Shown here: positions 9,168 to 19,746 of the stretch, piece after piece
How the letters are laid out: each line of letters starts with the position of its first letter
How positions within the stretch are numbered: the stretch's first letter is position 1
Assembly (NCBI RefSeq): GCF_003627755.1
Contig: NZ_CP032694.1
Location: 1,665,501 to 1,729,500, forward strand
DNA: 64,000 nucleotides
Reading direction: 5' to 3'
DNA from: Rhizobium jaguaris
GTDB taxonomy: Bacteria; Pseudomonadota; Alphaproteobacteria; Rhizobiales; Rhizobiaceae
Notes under the pieces: generated by a model
Database searches by the model: none
The model's input: only the letters and a program-made list of their open reading frames with translations
Told to the model about the DNA's origin: nothing
Made by a program: the position numbers and the translations under genes

Positions 9168-9219
9168 AATTGTCTGTGGCCAGGTTCGGCGGCAGACGTG
9201 ACATAGGACTGAGTGGACG

Positions 9220-11301
9220 ATGGCAAAACTGAAGATTGACGGTAAAGAGATCGAAGTTCCGGATCACTACACGCTTATCCAGGCGTGCGAGGAAGCCGGC
9301 GCCGAAGTCCCGCGCTTCTGCTTCCATGAACGACTGTCGGTGGCTGGCAATTGCCGCATGTGCCTCGTCGAGGTGAAGGGTGGCCCGCCGAAGCCGCAGG
9401 CCTCCTGCGCCATGGGCGTGCGCGACATCCGCGGCGGCCCGAACGGCGAGCTTCCGGAAGTCTTCACCAACACGCCGATGGTCAAAAAGGCCCGCGAAGG
9501 CGTGATGGAGTTCCTGCTGATCAACCACCCGCTGGATTGCCCGATCTGCGATCAGGGCGGCGAATGCGACCTGCAGGACCAGGCCATGGCCTTCGGCATC
9601 GATAGTTCGCGCTATCAGGAAGACAAGCGCGCCGTCGAAGACAAGTATATCGGCCCGCTCGTCAAGACCGTGATGAACCGCTGCATCCACTGCACGCGCT
9701 GCGTCCGCTTCACGACGGAGGTCGCCGGCATTTCCGAACTCGGCCTGATCGGCCGCGGCGAAGACGCCGAGATCACCACCTATCTCGAGCAGGCGATGAC
9801 CTCCGAGCTGCAGGGCAACGTCGTCGACCTTTGCCCGGTCGGCGCGCTGACCTCGAAGCCCTTCGCCTTCACGGCCCGTCCGTGGGAACTGAACAAGACC
9901 GAATCCATCGACGTCATGGACGCGCTCGGCTCAGCCATCCGCGTCGACACCCGCGGCCGCGAAGTCATGCGCGTCTTGCCGCGCGTCAACGAGCAGATCA
10001 ATGAAGAATGGATCTCCGACAAGACCCGCTTCATCTGGGACGGCCTGAAGACGCAGCGCCTCGACAAGCCCTATGTCCGCAAGGACGGCCGCCTGCAGGC
10101 TTCGACCTGGAGCGATGCCTTCGCCGCCATCAAGTCCGCGGTTGCTGGCACCAGCGGCGACAAGATCGGCGCGATCGCCGGCGACCTCGCTTCTGTCGAA
10201 GAGATGTACGCGCTCTCTGAACTGCTGAAGTCGCTGGGATCGGAAAATCTCGACTGTCGCCAGGACGGGACGGCGCTTGATCCGTCGCTCGGCCGCGCAA
10301 GCTACATCTTCAATCCGGGCATCGAGGGCATCGAAGCTGCCGACGCGCTGCTGATCATCGGCGCCACGCCGCGCTTCGAAGCGGCTGTGTTGAACTCGCG
10401 CATCCGTAAGCGCTGGCGCAAGGGCAAGTTCCCGATCGGCGTGATCGGCGAACATGCCGACCTGCGTTACTCCTACGATTATCTCGGCGCCGGTCCCGAT
10501 ACGCTGGCCGATGTCGTCAGCGGTTCGCACAGCTTTGCCGAGGTTCTGAGGAATGCTGAGAAGCCGATGATCATCATCGGCCAAGGCGCGCTCATCCGCG
10601 AAGACGGTGCCGAGGTGCTGGCGAATGCCGCCAAGCTCGCTGCCGCCGTCGGCGTCGTGAAGGACGACTGGAACGGCTTTGCCGTGCTGCACACCGCGGC
10701 TTCCCGCGTTGGCGGCCTGGACCTCGGCTTCGTGCCGGGCGCAAAGGGCGTCAATGCTGCTGCCATGCTGTCCTCGATGGACGTTCTGTTCCTGCTTGGC
10801 GCCGATGAGCTCGACTTCACCCGCAAGGGCGCGAAGTTCACCGTCTATATCGGCTCGCACGGCGACAATGGCGCGCACAATGCCGACGTGATCCTGCCGG
10901 CCGCCACCTACACCGAAAAGTCGGGCACTTGGGTCAATACCGAAGGCCGCGTCCAGATGGGCAATCGTGCCGGCTTCGCACCGGGCGACGCCCGCGAGGA
11001 CTGGGCCATCATCCGCGCCCTTTCCGACGTGCTTGGCAAGAAGCTTCCCTTTGATTCGTTGAGAGAATTGCGAGCCAAGCTCTATGCTGCTTTCCCGCAT
11101 TTTGCAGGCATCGACGAGATCGCCGAAGGCGATAGCGCCCAAATTGTCGCACTCGCGAAAAAAGCCGGCGCGATGGGTAAATCCGGGTTTGCTTCGCCGA
11201 TCAAAGACTTCTATTTGACGAACCCGATAGCGCGTGCCTCTGCCGTCATGGCGGAGTGCTCGGCATTGGCCCGCAACAATTTCCAGGCTGCGGCAGAGTA
11301 A
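9220..11301 (+). CDS. nuoG: NADH-quinone oxidoreductase subunit G (75 kDa)
   Basis: 693 residues. The N-terminal ferredoxin-like part binds [2Fe-2S] N1b (Cys34, Cys45, Cys48, Cys63). Next come the His-ligated cluster (His103, Cys107, Cys110, Cys116) and a [4Fe-4S] cluster (Cys155, Cys158, Cys161, Cys205). The rest is a molybdopterin-oxidoreductase-like domain that no longer binds cofactor in complex I. The extra N7-cluster motif of some bacteria is not evident. It relays electrons from NuoE/F to NuoI/B. Confidence 0.96.
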   Translation: MAKLKIDGKEIEVPDHYTLIQACEEAGAEVPRFCFHERLSVAGNCRMCLVEVKGGPPKPQASCAMGVRDIRGGPNGELPEVFTNTPMVKKAREGVMEFLLINHPLDCPICDQGGECDLQDQAMAFGIDSSRYQEDKRAVEDKYIGPLVKTVMNRCIHCTRCVRFTTEVAGISELGLIGRGEDAEITTYLEQAMTSELQGNVVDLCPVGALTSKPFAFTARPWELNKTESIDVMDALGSAIRVDTRGREVMRVLPRVNEQINEEWISDKTRFIWDGLKTQRLDKPYVRKDGRLQASTWSDAFAAIKSAVAGTSGDKIGAIAGDLASVEEMYALSELLKSLGSENLDCRQDGTALDPSLGRASYIFNPGIEGIEAADALLIIGATPRFEAAVLNSRIRKRWRKGKFPIGVIGEHADLRYSYDYLGAGPDTLADVVSGSHSFAEVLRNAEKPMIIIGQGALIREDGAEVLANAAKLAAAVGVVKDDWNGFAVLHTAASRVGGLDLGFVPGAKGVNAAAMLSSMDVLFLLGADELDFTRKGAKFTVYIGSHGDNGAHNADVILPAATYTEKSGTWVNTEGRVQMGNRAGFAPGDAREDWAIIRALSDVLGKKLPFDSLRELRAKLYAAFPHFAGIDEIAEGDSAQIVALAKKAGAMGKSGFASPIKDFYLTNPIARASAVMAECSALARNNFQAAAE

Positions 11302-11313
11302 GGGCAAAGGACT

Positions 11314-12357
11314 ATGGATTCATTCGTTTCGACCTATCTTTGGCCGGCGCTGATTATCATCGGTCAGTCCCTGCTGCTCCTGGTCTGCCTGCTGATCTTC
11401 ATCGCCTATATCCTTCTTGCCGACCGCAAGATCTGGGCGGCGGTTCAGCTGCGCCGCGGCCCGAACGTCGTCGGTCCTTTCGGCCTGTTCCAGTCCTTCG
11501 CCGACCTTCTGAAGTTCATGGTCAAGGAGCCGATCATTCCGGCTGGCGCCAACAAGACCGTCTTCCTGCTGGCTCCACTCGTTTCCGTGGTTCTGGCGCT
11601 GTCCACCTGGGCCGTCGTGCCGGTGGCGCATGGCTGGGTCATCGCCGACATCAATGTCGGCATTCTCTACATTCTGGCGATTTCGTCGCTCGAAGTGTAC
11701 GGCATCATCATGGGCGGCTGGGCTTCGAACTCGAAGTATCCGTTCCTTGGCGCGTTGCGTTCTGCCGCGCAGATGGTGTCCTACGAAGTCTCGATCGGCT
11801 TCGTCATCGTCACCGTGCTGCTTTGCGTCGGCTCGCTCAACCTGACCGATATCGTCATGTCACAGCAGACCGGCCTCGGCACCAAGCTCGGCCTGCCTGC
11901 CTCGTTCCTCGATTGGCACTGGCTGTCGCTGTTCCCGATGTTCATCGTGTTCTTCATTTCGGCGCTCGCTGAAACGAACCGTCCGCCCTTCGATCTTCCG
12001 GAAGCGGAATCGGAACTGGTCGCCGGCTTCATGGTGGAATATGGTTCGTCGCCCTACATGATGTTCATGCTCGGCGAATATGCCGCCGTCGTTCTGATGT
12101 GCTCGCTGACCACGATCCTCTTCCTCGGTGGCTGGCTGCCACCGATCGATATCTGGATCCTGAACTGGGTCCCGGGCATCATCTGGTTCCTGCTGAAGTC
12201 GTGCCTCGTCTTCTTCATGTTCGCGATGGTCAAGGCGTTCGTGCCGCGCTACCGCTACGACCAGCTCATGCGCCTCGGCTGGAAGGTCTTCCTGCCGCTG
12301 TCGCTGGCCATGGTCATTATCGTTGCATTCGTGCTGAAGCTGACGGGATGGGCATGA
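11314..12357 (+). CDS. nuoH: NADH-quinone oxidoreductase subunit H
   Basis: 347-residue membrane subunit with about eight hydrophobic segments. The conserved loops [19 protein letters not shown] (about 48-66) and [19 protein letters not shown] (about 219-237) form the quinone channel and carry the acidic residues that link quinone chemistry to proton pumping. It lies 12 bases after nuoG, with AAGGGCAAAGG before the ATG. Confidence 0.96.
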   Translation: MDSFVSTYLWPALIIIGQSLLLLVCLLIFIAYILLADRKIWAAVQLRRGPNVVGPFGLFQSFADLLKFMVKEPIIPAGANKTVFLLAPLVSVVLALSTWAVVPVAHGWVIADINVGILYILAISSLEVYGIIMGGWASNSKYPFLGALRSAAQMVSYEVSIGFVIVTVLLCVGSLNLTDIVMSQQTGLGTKLGLPASFLDWHWLSLFPMFIVFFISALAETNRPPFDLPEAESELVAGFMVEYGSSPYMMFMLGEYAAVVLMCSLTTILFLGGWLPPIDIWILNWVPGIIWFLLKSCLVFFMFAMVKAFVPRYRYDQLMRLGWKVFLPLSLAMVIIVAFVLKLTGWA

Positions 12358-12397
12358 TGATGTCGATCCTCGCTTCAAGCAGATTTGGAGGTTGAAG

Positions 12398-12889
12398 ATG
12401 GCCGGAATTTCCAACGCCGTCAGCTCGCTGTTCCTCAAGGAATTCGTCGGCGCATTCTTTCTGTCGATGCGCTATTTCTTCAAGCAGAAGGCGACGATTA
12501 ATTATCCCTTCGAAAAGGGACCGGTCAGCCCGCGCTTCCGCGGCGAACATGCGCTGCGCCGCTATCCGAACGGTGAAGAGCGCTGCATCGCTTGCAAGCT
12601 CTGCGAAGCCATCTGTCCTGCTCAGGCCATCACCATCGAAGCCGGGCCGCGCCGCAATGACGGCACCCGCCGCACGGTGCGCTACGATATCGATATGGTG
12701 AAGTGCATCTATTGCGGCTTCTGCCAGGAGGCATGCCCCGTCGACGCCATCGTCGAAGGGCCGAACTTCGAATTCGCCACCGAAACCCGCGAAGAGCTTT
12801 ACTTCGACAAGGCGCGGCTTCTGGAAAACGGTGACCGCTGGGAACGCGAAATCGCGCGCAACATCGCGATGGACTCGCCGTACCGCTAA
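12398..12889 (+). CDS. nuoI: NADH-quinone oxidoreductase subunit I (two [4Fe-4S] clusters)
   Basis: 163 residues with two ferredoxin motifs: Cys63/66/69 plus Cys73, and Cys103/106/109 plus Cys113, which bind clusters N6a and N6b and hand electrons to N2 in NuoB. The start at 12398 ([10 protein letters not shown]) has GGAG seven bases upstream; an upstream in-frame TTG at 12392 is less likely. An amphipathic N-terminal helix for membrane attachment is visible. Confidence 0.96.
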   Translation: MAGISNAVSSLFLKEFVGAFFLSMRYFFKQKATINYPFEKGPVSPRFRGEHALRRYPNGEERCIACKLCEAICPAQAITIEAGPRRNDGTRRTVRYDIDMVKCIYCGFCQEACPVDAIVEGPNFEFATETREELYFDKARLLENGDRWEREIARNIAMDSPYR

Positions 12890-13038
12890 GCGGAATTTTG
12901 AATATGCCGTGACGGGCGGCCGAGATTGTCGCCGTCGCGGTCGAATAGAGACCGGGGCTTTGCCGGACGTTTGTCCAGCAAGTCCCATCGGGCAGGGACA
13001 CTCCCGGCTGCCCGGGGGAAGACGAAAAAGGCACCAAC

Positions 13039-13653
13039 ATGGGTCTGCAGGCTCTTTTTTTCTACATCTTCGCCTTTGTCGCGGTGGCGTCGGCGTTCAT
13101 GGTTATCTCGGCGCGGAATCCGGTCCATTCGGTCCTGTTCCTCATCCTGGTCTTCTTTAATGCGGCCGGCCTCTTCCTCCTGATGGGGGCGGAATTCCTG
13201 GCGATGATCCTGCTGGTCGTCTATGTCGGCGCCGTCGCGGTTCTCTTCCTCTTCGTCGTCATGATGCTCGATATCGACTTCTCCGAGCTCAGGGCAGGCA
13301 TTTTGGAATATGCGCCGATCGGCGCGCTGATCGGCATCATCCTCGCCGCCGAGCTGATCGTCGTCATCGGCGGCAGCGTGATTTCGCCCACGATCGCCAA
13401 GTCGGTCGCCATGCCGATCCCGGCGCTGACAACCCGGACGAACACCGCCGCACTCGGCGACGTGCTCTATACCAACTACGTTTATTTCTTCGAGATCGCC
13501 GGCCTTGTGCTCCTGGTCGCGATGATCGGCGCAATCGTGCTGACGCTGCAACATCGCACGCACGTCAAGCGTCAGAACATTCCCCAACAGGTCGCCCGCA
13601 CGCCCGCGACCGCCGTCGAGGTGGTCAAGGTCAAGCCGGGGCAGGGCGTCTAA
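13039..13653 (+). CDS. nuoJ: NADH-quinone oxidoreductase subunit J
   Basis: 204-residue membrane subunit with five hydrophobic segments. The third contains the conserved [20 protein letters not shown] stretch, which is broken by a pi-bulge in known structures. The polar C-terminal tail (about 180-204) is variable. A 149-base gap separates it from nuoI; GGGGGAAGACGAAAAAGG precedes the ATG. Confidence 0.94.
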   Translation: MGLQALFFYIFAFVAVASAFMVISARNPVHSVLFLILVFFNAAGLFLLMGAEFLAMILLVVYVGAVAVLFLFVVMMLDIDFSELRAGILEYAPIGALIGIILAAELIVVIGGSVISPTIAKSVAMPIPALTTRTNTAALGDVLYTNYVYFFEIAGLVLLVAMIGAIVLTLQHRTHVKRQNIPQQVARTPATAVEVVKVKPGQGV

Positions 13654-13684
13654 GGCGAGGCACGAGGGTCAAAGGAACAAGAAT

Positions 13685-13993
13685 ATGGTCATCGGACTTT
13701 CCCACTACCTGACGGTCAGCGCCATCCTTTTCGTGCTCGGCGTCTTCGGCATCTTCCTGAACCGCAAGAACGTCATCATCATCCTGATGTCGATCGAACT
13801 GATCCTGCTTGCGGTCAACATCAACATGGTCGCCTTTTCGTCGTTCCTCAACGATATCGTCGGCCAGGTCTTCGCTCTGTTTATTCTGACTGTCGCCGCT
13901 GCCGAAGCGGCCATCGGTCTTGCAATTCTCGTCGTCTTCTACCGCAACCGCGGCTCCATCGCGGTTGAAGACGTCAACATGATGAAGGGCTGA
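13685..13993 (+). CDS. nuoK: NADH-quinone oxidoreductase subunit K
   Basis: 102 residues, three membrane helices. The conserved buried glutamates are visible in [13 protein letters not shown] (about 34-46) and in [15 protein letters not shown] (about 69-83); both are on the proton path of the antiporter-like module. The family length is exact. Confidence 0.96.
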   Translation: MVIGLSHYLTVSAILFVLGVFGIFLNRKNVIIILMSIELILLAVNINMVAFSSFLNDIVGQVFALFILTVAAAEAAIGLAILVVFYRNRGSIAVEDVNMMKG

Positions 13994-14000
13994 TAAAGCT

Positions 14001-15995
14001 ATGTTTTTATATAAGGCTATCGTCTTTCTTCCCCTGATCGGCGCGATCATCGCCGGCCTGTTCGGCCGCGGGATCGGCGCCAAGGCTTCGGAATATGTCA
14101 CCTGCGGCTTGATGATCATCGCCGCAGTTCTGTCCTGGATCGTTTTCTTTACGGTTGCGCTTGGCCACGCCGATGGCGCGATCAAGGTCGAAGTGCTGCG
14201 CTGGATCCAATCCGGCGGTATCGATGCCTCCTGGACGCTGCGCATCGATACGCTGACCTCGGTGATGCTGATCGTCGTGAACACGGTTTCGACCCTGGTT
14301 CACGTCTACTCGATCGGATACATGCATCACGATCCGCATCGTCCGCGCTTCTTCGCCTATCTCTCGCTCTTCACCTTCGCCATGCTGATGCTGGTGACCT
14401 CCGACAACCTCGCCCAGATGTTCTTCGGCTGGGAAGGCGTCGGTCTGGCCTCCTATCTGCTCATCGGTTTCTGGTTCAAGAAACCGTCGGCGAATGCGGC
14501 TGCGATAAAGGCCTTCATCGTCAACCGTGTTGGCGACTTCGGTTTCGTGCTCGGCATCGCCGGCGTCTTCGTTCTCTTCGGCTCGATCAATTTCGATGTC
14601 ATCTTCGGCAACGCTCAGAGCTTTGCCGCAGGGCAGGGCGGTCAGCCGGGCGATATCGTACTCAACCTCTTCGGCATGCACCTTGATCGTGCGCATGCAC
14701 TGACCGGCGTCTGCCTGCTGCTCTTCATGGGCGCCATGGGCAAGTCGGCGCAGTTCCTGCTGCACACCTGGCTGCCGGACGCCATGGAAGGCCCGACCCC
14801 GGTGTCGGCGCTCATCCATGCCGCGACCATGGTCACCGCCGGTGTCTTCCTTGTCGCCCGCATGTCACCGATCTTTGAACTGTCCCCGGACGCGCTGACT
14901 TTCGTCACCGTCATCGGTGCGATTACCGCCTTCTTCGCGGCGACGGTCGGCCTGGTGCAGAACGACATCAAGCGCGTCATCGCCTATTCGACCTGTTCGC
15001 AGCTCGGCTATATGTTCGTCGCCCTCGGCGTCGGTGCTTATGGCGCGGCCATCTTCCACCTGTTCACGCACGCCTTCTTCAAGGCCCTGCTGTTCCTCGG
15101 CGCCGGTTCAGTCATCCACGCCGTCGACGGCGAGCAGGATATGCGTCACATGGGTGGCTTGCGTACGCACATCAACAAGACCTTCTGGGTTATGGTTATC
15201 GGGACGGTGGCAATCACCGGCGTCGGCATTCCCTTCACCCATTTCGGTTTTGCCGGCTTTATTTCCAAGGATGCGATCATCGAGGCTGCCTATGCTTCCC
15301 ACAGCTCGGTCGCCGGCTTCGCCTTTACGCTCCTGGTCATCGCAGCGCTGTTCACCAGCTTCTATTCCTGGCGCCTGATCTTCATGACCTTCTTCGGCAA
15401 GCCTCGCGCTTCGCACGAGGTCATGCATCACGTGCATGAATCACCGAACGTCATGCTGGTCCCGCTCTACCTGCTGGCGCTCGGGGCTGTCCTCGCCGGC
15501 ATGGTCTTCAGAAGCGATTTCGTTGGCGAGGCCTATGGCGAGTTCTGGAAGACTGCACTGTTCTCATTGCCTACGAACCATATCTTCGAAGAGATGGAAC
15601 ATGTTCCGGCTTGGGTGAGCATGAGCCCGTTCATCGCCATGCTGCTCGGCTTCGTGTTGGCCTGGTACATGTACATCAGGTCGCCGGAAACGCCGCGCGT
15701 CCTCGCGCAGCAGCATCGCGTGCTCTACGAGTTCCTCTTGAACAAGTGGTACTTCGACGAACTCTATGACTTCCTCTTCGTTCGCTCTGCCAAGGCGCTT
15801 GGTCGCTTTCTTTGGCAGAAGGGCGACATCGGGGTCATCGATACGCTCGGCCCGAACGGTGTTGCCGCCCGTGTCGTCGATGTCACCAACCGCGTCGTTC
15901 GCCTGCAGACCGGTTACCTCTATCACTATGCCTTCGCGATGCTGCTCGGCATTGCAGCCCTCGTTACCTGGATGATGCTCGGGAGTTCCCTCTGA
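14001..15995 (+). CDS. nuoL: NADH-quinone oxidoreductase subunit L (antiporter-like)
   Basis: 664-residue Mrp-antiporter-like subunit with about sixteen membrane segments and the long C-terminal lateral helix region. The core motif [20 protein letters not shown] (about 255-274) and the acidic [18 protein letters not shown] segment (about 141-158) are intact. It starts 7 bases after nuoK. Its TGA overlaps the nuoM ATG by one base. Confidence 0.97.
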   Translation: MFLYKAIVFLPLIGAIIAGLFGRGIGAKASEYVTCGLMIIAAVLSWIVFFTVALGHADGAIKVEVLRWIQSGGIDASWTLRIDTLTSVMLIVVNTVSTLVHVYSIGYMHHDPHRPRFFAYLSLFTFAMLMLVTSDNLAQMFFGWEGVGLASYLLIGFWFKKPSANAAAIKAFIVNRVGDFGFVLGIAGVFVLFGSINFDVIFGNAQSFAAGQGGQPGDIVLNLFGMHLDRAHALTGVCLLLFMGAMGKSAQFLLHTWLPDAMEGPTPVSALIHAATMVTAGVFLVARMSPIFELSPDALTFVTVIGAITAFFAATVGLVQNDIKRVIAYSTCSQLGYMFVALGVGAYGAAIFHLFTHAFFKALLFLGAGSVIHAVDGEQDMRHMGGLRTHINKTFWVMVIGTVAITGVGIPFTHFGFAGFISKDAIIEAAYASHSSVAGFAFTLLVIAALFTSFYSWRLIFMTFFGKPRASHEVMHHVHESPNVMLVPLYLLALGAVLAGMVFRSDFVGEAYGEFWKTALFSLPTNHIFEEMEHVPAWVSMSPFIAMLLGFVLAWYMYIRSPETPRVLAQQHRVLYEFLLNKWYFDELYDFLFVRSAKALGRFLWQKGDIGVIDTLGPNGVAARVVDVTNRVVRLQTGYLYHYAFAMLLGIAALVTWMMLGSSL

Positions 15996-17506
15996 TGACC
16001 GATTGGCCTATTCTTTCAACGGTCACGTTCCTGCCGCTGGTGGGCGTCCTGCTCCTGCTGCTTATGCGGGATGACGGACCCAATGGCCGCCGCAACATCC
16101 TGAACGTATCGCTGCTGACGACGCTCTTCACCTTCGTTGTCTCGCTGTTCGTCTGGATTGGCTTCGACAATGCCAATCCGGGCTTCCAGATGATCGAGAA
16201 GCACGACTGGCTCAACTCCGGCATCAGCTATCATATGGGCGTTGATGGCATCTCCATGCTGTTCGTCATCCTGACGACCTTCCTGATGCCCTTCTGCGTG
16301 CTGGCGAGCTGGCTCTCGGTCGAGAAGCGCCTGAAGGATTACATGATCGCCTTCCTCGCCCTCGAGACGATGATGGTCGGCGTCTTCACGTCGCTGGATA
16401 TCGTGTTGTTCTACGTCTTCTTCGAAGCCGGCCTCATTCCGATGTTCCTGATCATCGGTGTCTGGGGCGGTAGGGATCGCGTCTACGCCAGCTACAAGTT
16501 CTTCCTCTACACGCTGCTTGGCTCGGTGCTGATGCTGCTCGCCATCATGGCAATGTACTGGCAGGCCGGCACGACGGATATCCCGGCGCTGCTCGCCTAC
16601 AAGTTCCCTCCGCAGATGCAGATATGGCTGTGGCTAGCTTTCTTCGCCTCGTTCGCGGTGAAGATGCCGATGTGGCCGGTGCACACCTGGTTGCCTGATG
16701 CGCACGTTCAGGCGCCGACGGCGGGCTCGGTCATCCTGGCCGGTATTCTTCTGAAGCTCGGCGGCTATGGTCTCATCCGCTTCTCGATTGGCATGTTCCC
16801 GAATGCGTCGGAATATTTCGCGCCGCTCGTCTATGCCCTTTCGGTGATCGCTATCATCTACACCTCGCTGGTGGCGATGATGCAGGATGACATGAAGAAG
16901 CTGATCGCCTATTCCTCGGTCGCACATATGGGCTATGTCACCATGGGCATCTTCGCGGCCAACCAGCAGGGCGTGCAGGGCGCGATCTTCCAGATGCTGT
17001 CGCACGGCATCGTCTCGGGCGCGCTCTTCCTTTGCGTCGGCGTGATCTATGACCGCACCCATACCCGTGAGATCGCGGCCTATGGTGGTCTCGTCAACAA
17101 TATGCCGAAATATGCCGTAGCGATGATGGTCTTCACCATGGCGAACGTCGGTCTGCCCGGCACCTCCGGCTTCATCGGTGAATTCCTGACCCTGATCGGC
17201 GTCTTCCGCGCCAACACCTGGGTTGCACTGTTTGCCGCCACTGGCGTCATTCTTTCAGCCGCTTATGCGCTTTGGCTCTACCGCCGCGTCATCTTCGGCG
17301 CGCTGGAAAAGGAAAATCTCAAGAAGCTGCTGGATCTGTCGCCGCGCGAACAGCTCATCCTCTATCCGCTGATCGCGTTGACGATCTTCTTCGGCGTCTA
17401 TCCGGCTCCGATCTTCGATGCGACGGCCGCTTCGGTGGATCTGCTCGTGAACAACTATACCGCAGCCCTGCACGCCGCGCAGAATGTTGCGCTGTCGATG
17501 AATTGA
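15995..17506 (+). CDS. nuoM: NADH-quinone oxidoreductase subunit M (antiporter-like)
   Basis: 503-residue antiporter-like proton-pumping subunit. Visible are the key Glu in [17 protein letters not shown] and the discontinuous-helix motif [20 protein letters not shown]. The start at 15995 ([10 protein letters not shown]) overlaps the nuoL stop by one base (TGATG). A longer upstream frame reading back into nuoL encodes arginine/histidine-rich sequence and is not part of the protein. Confidence 0.96.
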   Translation: MTDWPILSTVTFLPLVGVLLLLLMRDDGPNGRRNILNVSLLTTLFTFVVSLFVWIGFDNANPGFQMIEKHDWLNSGISYHMGVDGISMLFVILTTFLMPFCVLASWLSVEKRLKDYMIAFLALETMMVGVFTSLDIVLFYVFFEAGLIPMFLIIGVWGGRDRVYASYKFFLYTLLGSVLMLLAIMAMYWQAGTTDIPALLAYKFPPQMQIWLWLAFFASFAVKMPMWPVHTWLPDAHVQAPTAGSVILAGILLKLGGYGLIRFSIGMFPNASEYFAPLVYALSVIAIIYTSLVAMMQDDMKKLIAYSSVAHMGYVTMGIFAANQQGVQGAIFQMLSHGIVSGALFLCVGVIYDRTHTREIAAYGGLVNNMPKYAVAMMVFTMANVGLPGTSGFIGEFLTLIGVFRANTWVALFAATGVILSAAYALWLYRRVIFGALEKENLKKLLDLSPREQLILYPLIALTIFFGVYPAPIFDATAASVDLLVNNYTAALHAAQNVALSMN

Positions 17507-17524
17507 TGACGGGACTTATTCGAC

Positions 17525-18967
17525 ATGACTGCTGACACAATTCTTGCAAGCCTGCATCTTTCCATCCCGGAGCTCATCCTCGCGGTCGGTGCGCTTGTGC
17601 TGCTCATGATCGGGGTCTTCGCGGGCGAACGGTCGGGCCCGACCATCACCGGCCTTGCCATCGCCGTTCTCGCGGTGGCCGGTCTCTGGATCATCTTCGT
17701 GCCGGGCGAAGGCCTGGCTTACGGCGGCGCCTATCTCGCCGACGGCTTCTCGCGCTTCATGAAGGTCGTGGCGCTGATCGGCTCGATCGTCGCCATGTTC
17801 ATGAGCATGGGACATGCGCGCGAGCAGCAGCTCGATCGTTTTGAGTTCCCGGTGCTGTTGCTGCTGGCAACCCTCGGCATTCTGCTGATGATCTCGGCCC
17901 ATGACCTGATCTCGCTTTACCTTTCGCTGGAGCTGCAGTCGCTGGCACTTTACGTCGTTGCTGCCATCAATCGCGACAGCATCAAGTCGACGGAAGCTGG
18001 CCTGAAGTATTTCGTGCTCGGCGCGCTGTCCTCGGGCATGCTGCTCTATGGTATGTCGCTGGTCTATGGCTTCACTGGTCACACCACCTTCGACGCCATC
18101 GCTACGGCGCTCACCGCGGAAACCCGCTCGCTCGGTCTCGTTTTCGGCCTGGTTTTCGTTCTCGCAGGCCTGGCCTTCAAGATTTCCGCCGTGCCGTTCC
18201 ACATGTGGACGCCGGATGTCTATGAAGGTGCGCCGACCCCGGTCACCGCCTTCTTTGCCGGTGCCCCGAAGGTTGCGGCCATGGCGATCCTGACCCGTAT
18301 CGTCGTCACCGCTTTCCATCCGGTGCTTGCCGACTGGCAGCAGATCATCGTCTTCATCTCGATTGCTTCGATGTTGCTCGGCTCCTTCGCCGCGATCGGT
18401 CAGCGCAACTTCAAGCGACTGATGGCCTATTCCTCCATTGGTCACATGGGCTATGCGCTGGTCGGTCTCGCTGCCGGCAACAAAACCGGCGTCTCCGGCG
18501 TCATGCTTTACATGGTCATCTACATGGTCATGACCCTCGGCTCCTTCGCCATCATCATGGCGATGCGTCGCAAGGATGGCCGCCAGGTTGAAAACATCGA
18601 CGACCTCGCTGGCCTTTCCGCGACCAATCCGTTCATGGCGGTTGTGCTGACGGCACTGATGTTCTCGCTTGCCGGTATCCCGCCGCTCGCCGGGTTCTTC
18701 GGGAAGTACTTTGTTTTCGTCGCGGCCATTCAGGCTCATCTCTATGCGCTCGCTATCATCGGCGTTCTCGCATCGGTCGTCGGCGCCTACTATTATCTGC
18801 GCGTCATCAAGGTGATGTGGTTCGATGAAGCCAAAGACGAGTTCACCCGCACCGCCGGTTCGCTGCGTCTGGTCTTCGGACTCTCCGGTCTCTTTGTGGT
18901 CGCCTACGTCTTCTTCGGCGGTGCTATCGGCGGTGCGGCCGATCTCGCTGCCGCGACGCTGTTTTGA
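17525..18967 (+). CDS. nuoN: NADH-quinone oxidoreductase subunit N (antiporter-like)
   Basis: 480-residue third antiporter-like subunit. The motif [20 protein letters not shown] and the acidic [17 protein letters not shown] segment are conserved, as are Lys residues within the middle helices. It closes the nuo operon proper; its TGA overlaps the birA ATG by one base. Confidence 0.96.
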   Translation: MTADTILASLHLSIPELILAVGALVLLMIGVFAGERSGPTITGLAIAVLAVAGLWIIFVPGEGLAYGGAYLADGFSRFMKVVALIGSIVAMFMSMGHAREQQLDRFEFPVLLLLATLGILLMISAHDLISLYLSLELQSLALYVVAAINRDSIKSTEAGLKYFVLGALSSGMLLYGMSLVYGFTGHTTFDAIATALTAETRSLGLVFGLVFVLAGLAFKISAVPFHMWTPDVYEGAPTPVTAFFAGAPKVAAMAILTRIVVTAFHPVLADWQQIIVFISIASMLLGSFAAIGQRNFKRLMAYSSIGHMGYALVGLAAGNKTGVSGVMLYMVIYMVMTLGSFAIIMAMRRKDGRQVENIDDLAGLSATNPFMAVVLTALMFSLAGIPPLAGFFGKYFVFVAAIQAHLYALAIIGVLASVVGAYYYLRVIKVMWFDEAKDEFTRTAGSLRLVFGLSGLFVVAYVFFGGAIGGAADLAAATLF

Positions 18968-19737
18968 TGGCGTCTGACATGAACGGCCGGAAGTCGCTCG
19001 CCGACTTCCGGCATGATGCGCTTTCGGAGACTGCGTCCACCAATAGCGAATGCCTGGAGCGGGCGCGGGCAGGCGATGCCGGCAATCTCTGGGTGACGGC
19101 AGGCCGCCAGACGGGCGGCCGCGGGCGCCGCGGGCGTCCATGGGTGTCCGAACGCGGCAACCTCTATGCTTCCCTTCTTCTGATTGATCCGGCTCCCATG
19201 GATCGCCTCGGTTCTCTGCCTCTGGCCGTCGCGGTTGGAGTGCACCAGGCGGTGCGCGGCGTGTTGCCGTTGGCGGCCGAGCCTGTCGAGGTCAAGTGGC
19301 CGAATGACATTCTGATCGGTCGCAAGAAGACCTGCGGCATTCTGATCGAGGGAGAAGCTCTTCCCGACGGCCGTTATGCGCTGGTGATCGGTATCGGCAT
19401 CAACGTTTCCGTCATGCCGGAAAACCCGCTCTATCCAGTCACCTGCCTGCACGAGCACGGCACGACAGTGTCGCCGGAAGAGCTGTTTGCGCATCTTTAT
19501 GCCTCTATGGCCGAGGCGCTCACGATCTGGAACAGTGGCAAAGGCGTCCGCGAGGTAACCGCACGTTGGCGCGAGGTCGCCTGCGGCATCGGTGAAAAGA
19601 TCACTGTAAACCTGCCGGACCGTTCGATTTCCGGCCATTTCGCCGGAATAGATGATAATGGCTTGTTGATGCTCGATACCGGTGACGGCAAGATTTTGCC
19701 GATTGCCGCGGGCGATGTTTTTTTTAATCGTAGGTAG
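18967..19737 (+). CDS. birA: biotin--[acetyl-CoA-carboxylase] ligase (monofunctional)
   Basis: 256 residues. The catalytic domain shows the ATP/biotin loop GRQTGGRGRRGRPW (about 42-55) and VKWPNDILIGRKKTCGILIE (about 114-133), followed by a small SH3-like C-terminal domain. There is no N-terminal winged helix, so it is a ligase without repressor function. The ATG at 18967 overlaps the nuoN stop; a TTG one codon earlier is unlikely. It biotinylates carboxyl-carrier proteins. Its coupling to nuo is positional. Confidence 0.93.
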   Translation: MASDMNGRKSLADFRHDALSETASTNSECLERARAGDAGNLWVTAGRQTGGRGRRGRPWVSERGNLYASLLLIDPAPMDRLGSLPLAVAVGVHQAVRGVLPLAAEPVEVKWPNDILIGRKKTCGILIEGEALPDGRYALVIGIGINVSVMPENPLYPVTCLHEHGTTVSPEELFAHLYASMAEALTIWNSGKGVREVTARWREVACGIGEKITVNLPDRSISGHFAGIDDNGLLMLDTGDGKILPIAAGDVFFNRR

Positions 19738-19746
19738 AAGATAGAT

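Noticed and set aside
15812..15994. 61-residue N-terminal extension of NuoM
   Set aside because: It lies inside the nuoL coding sequence in another frame and is rich in Arg and His; the ATG at 15995 gives the family start and couples to the nuoL stop.
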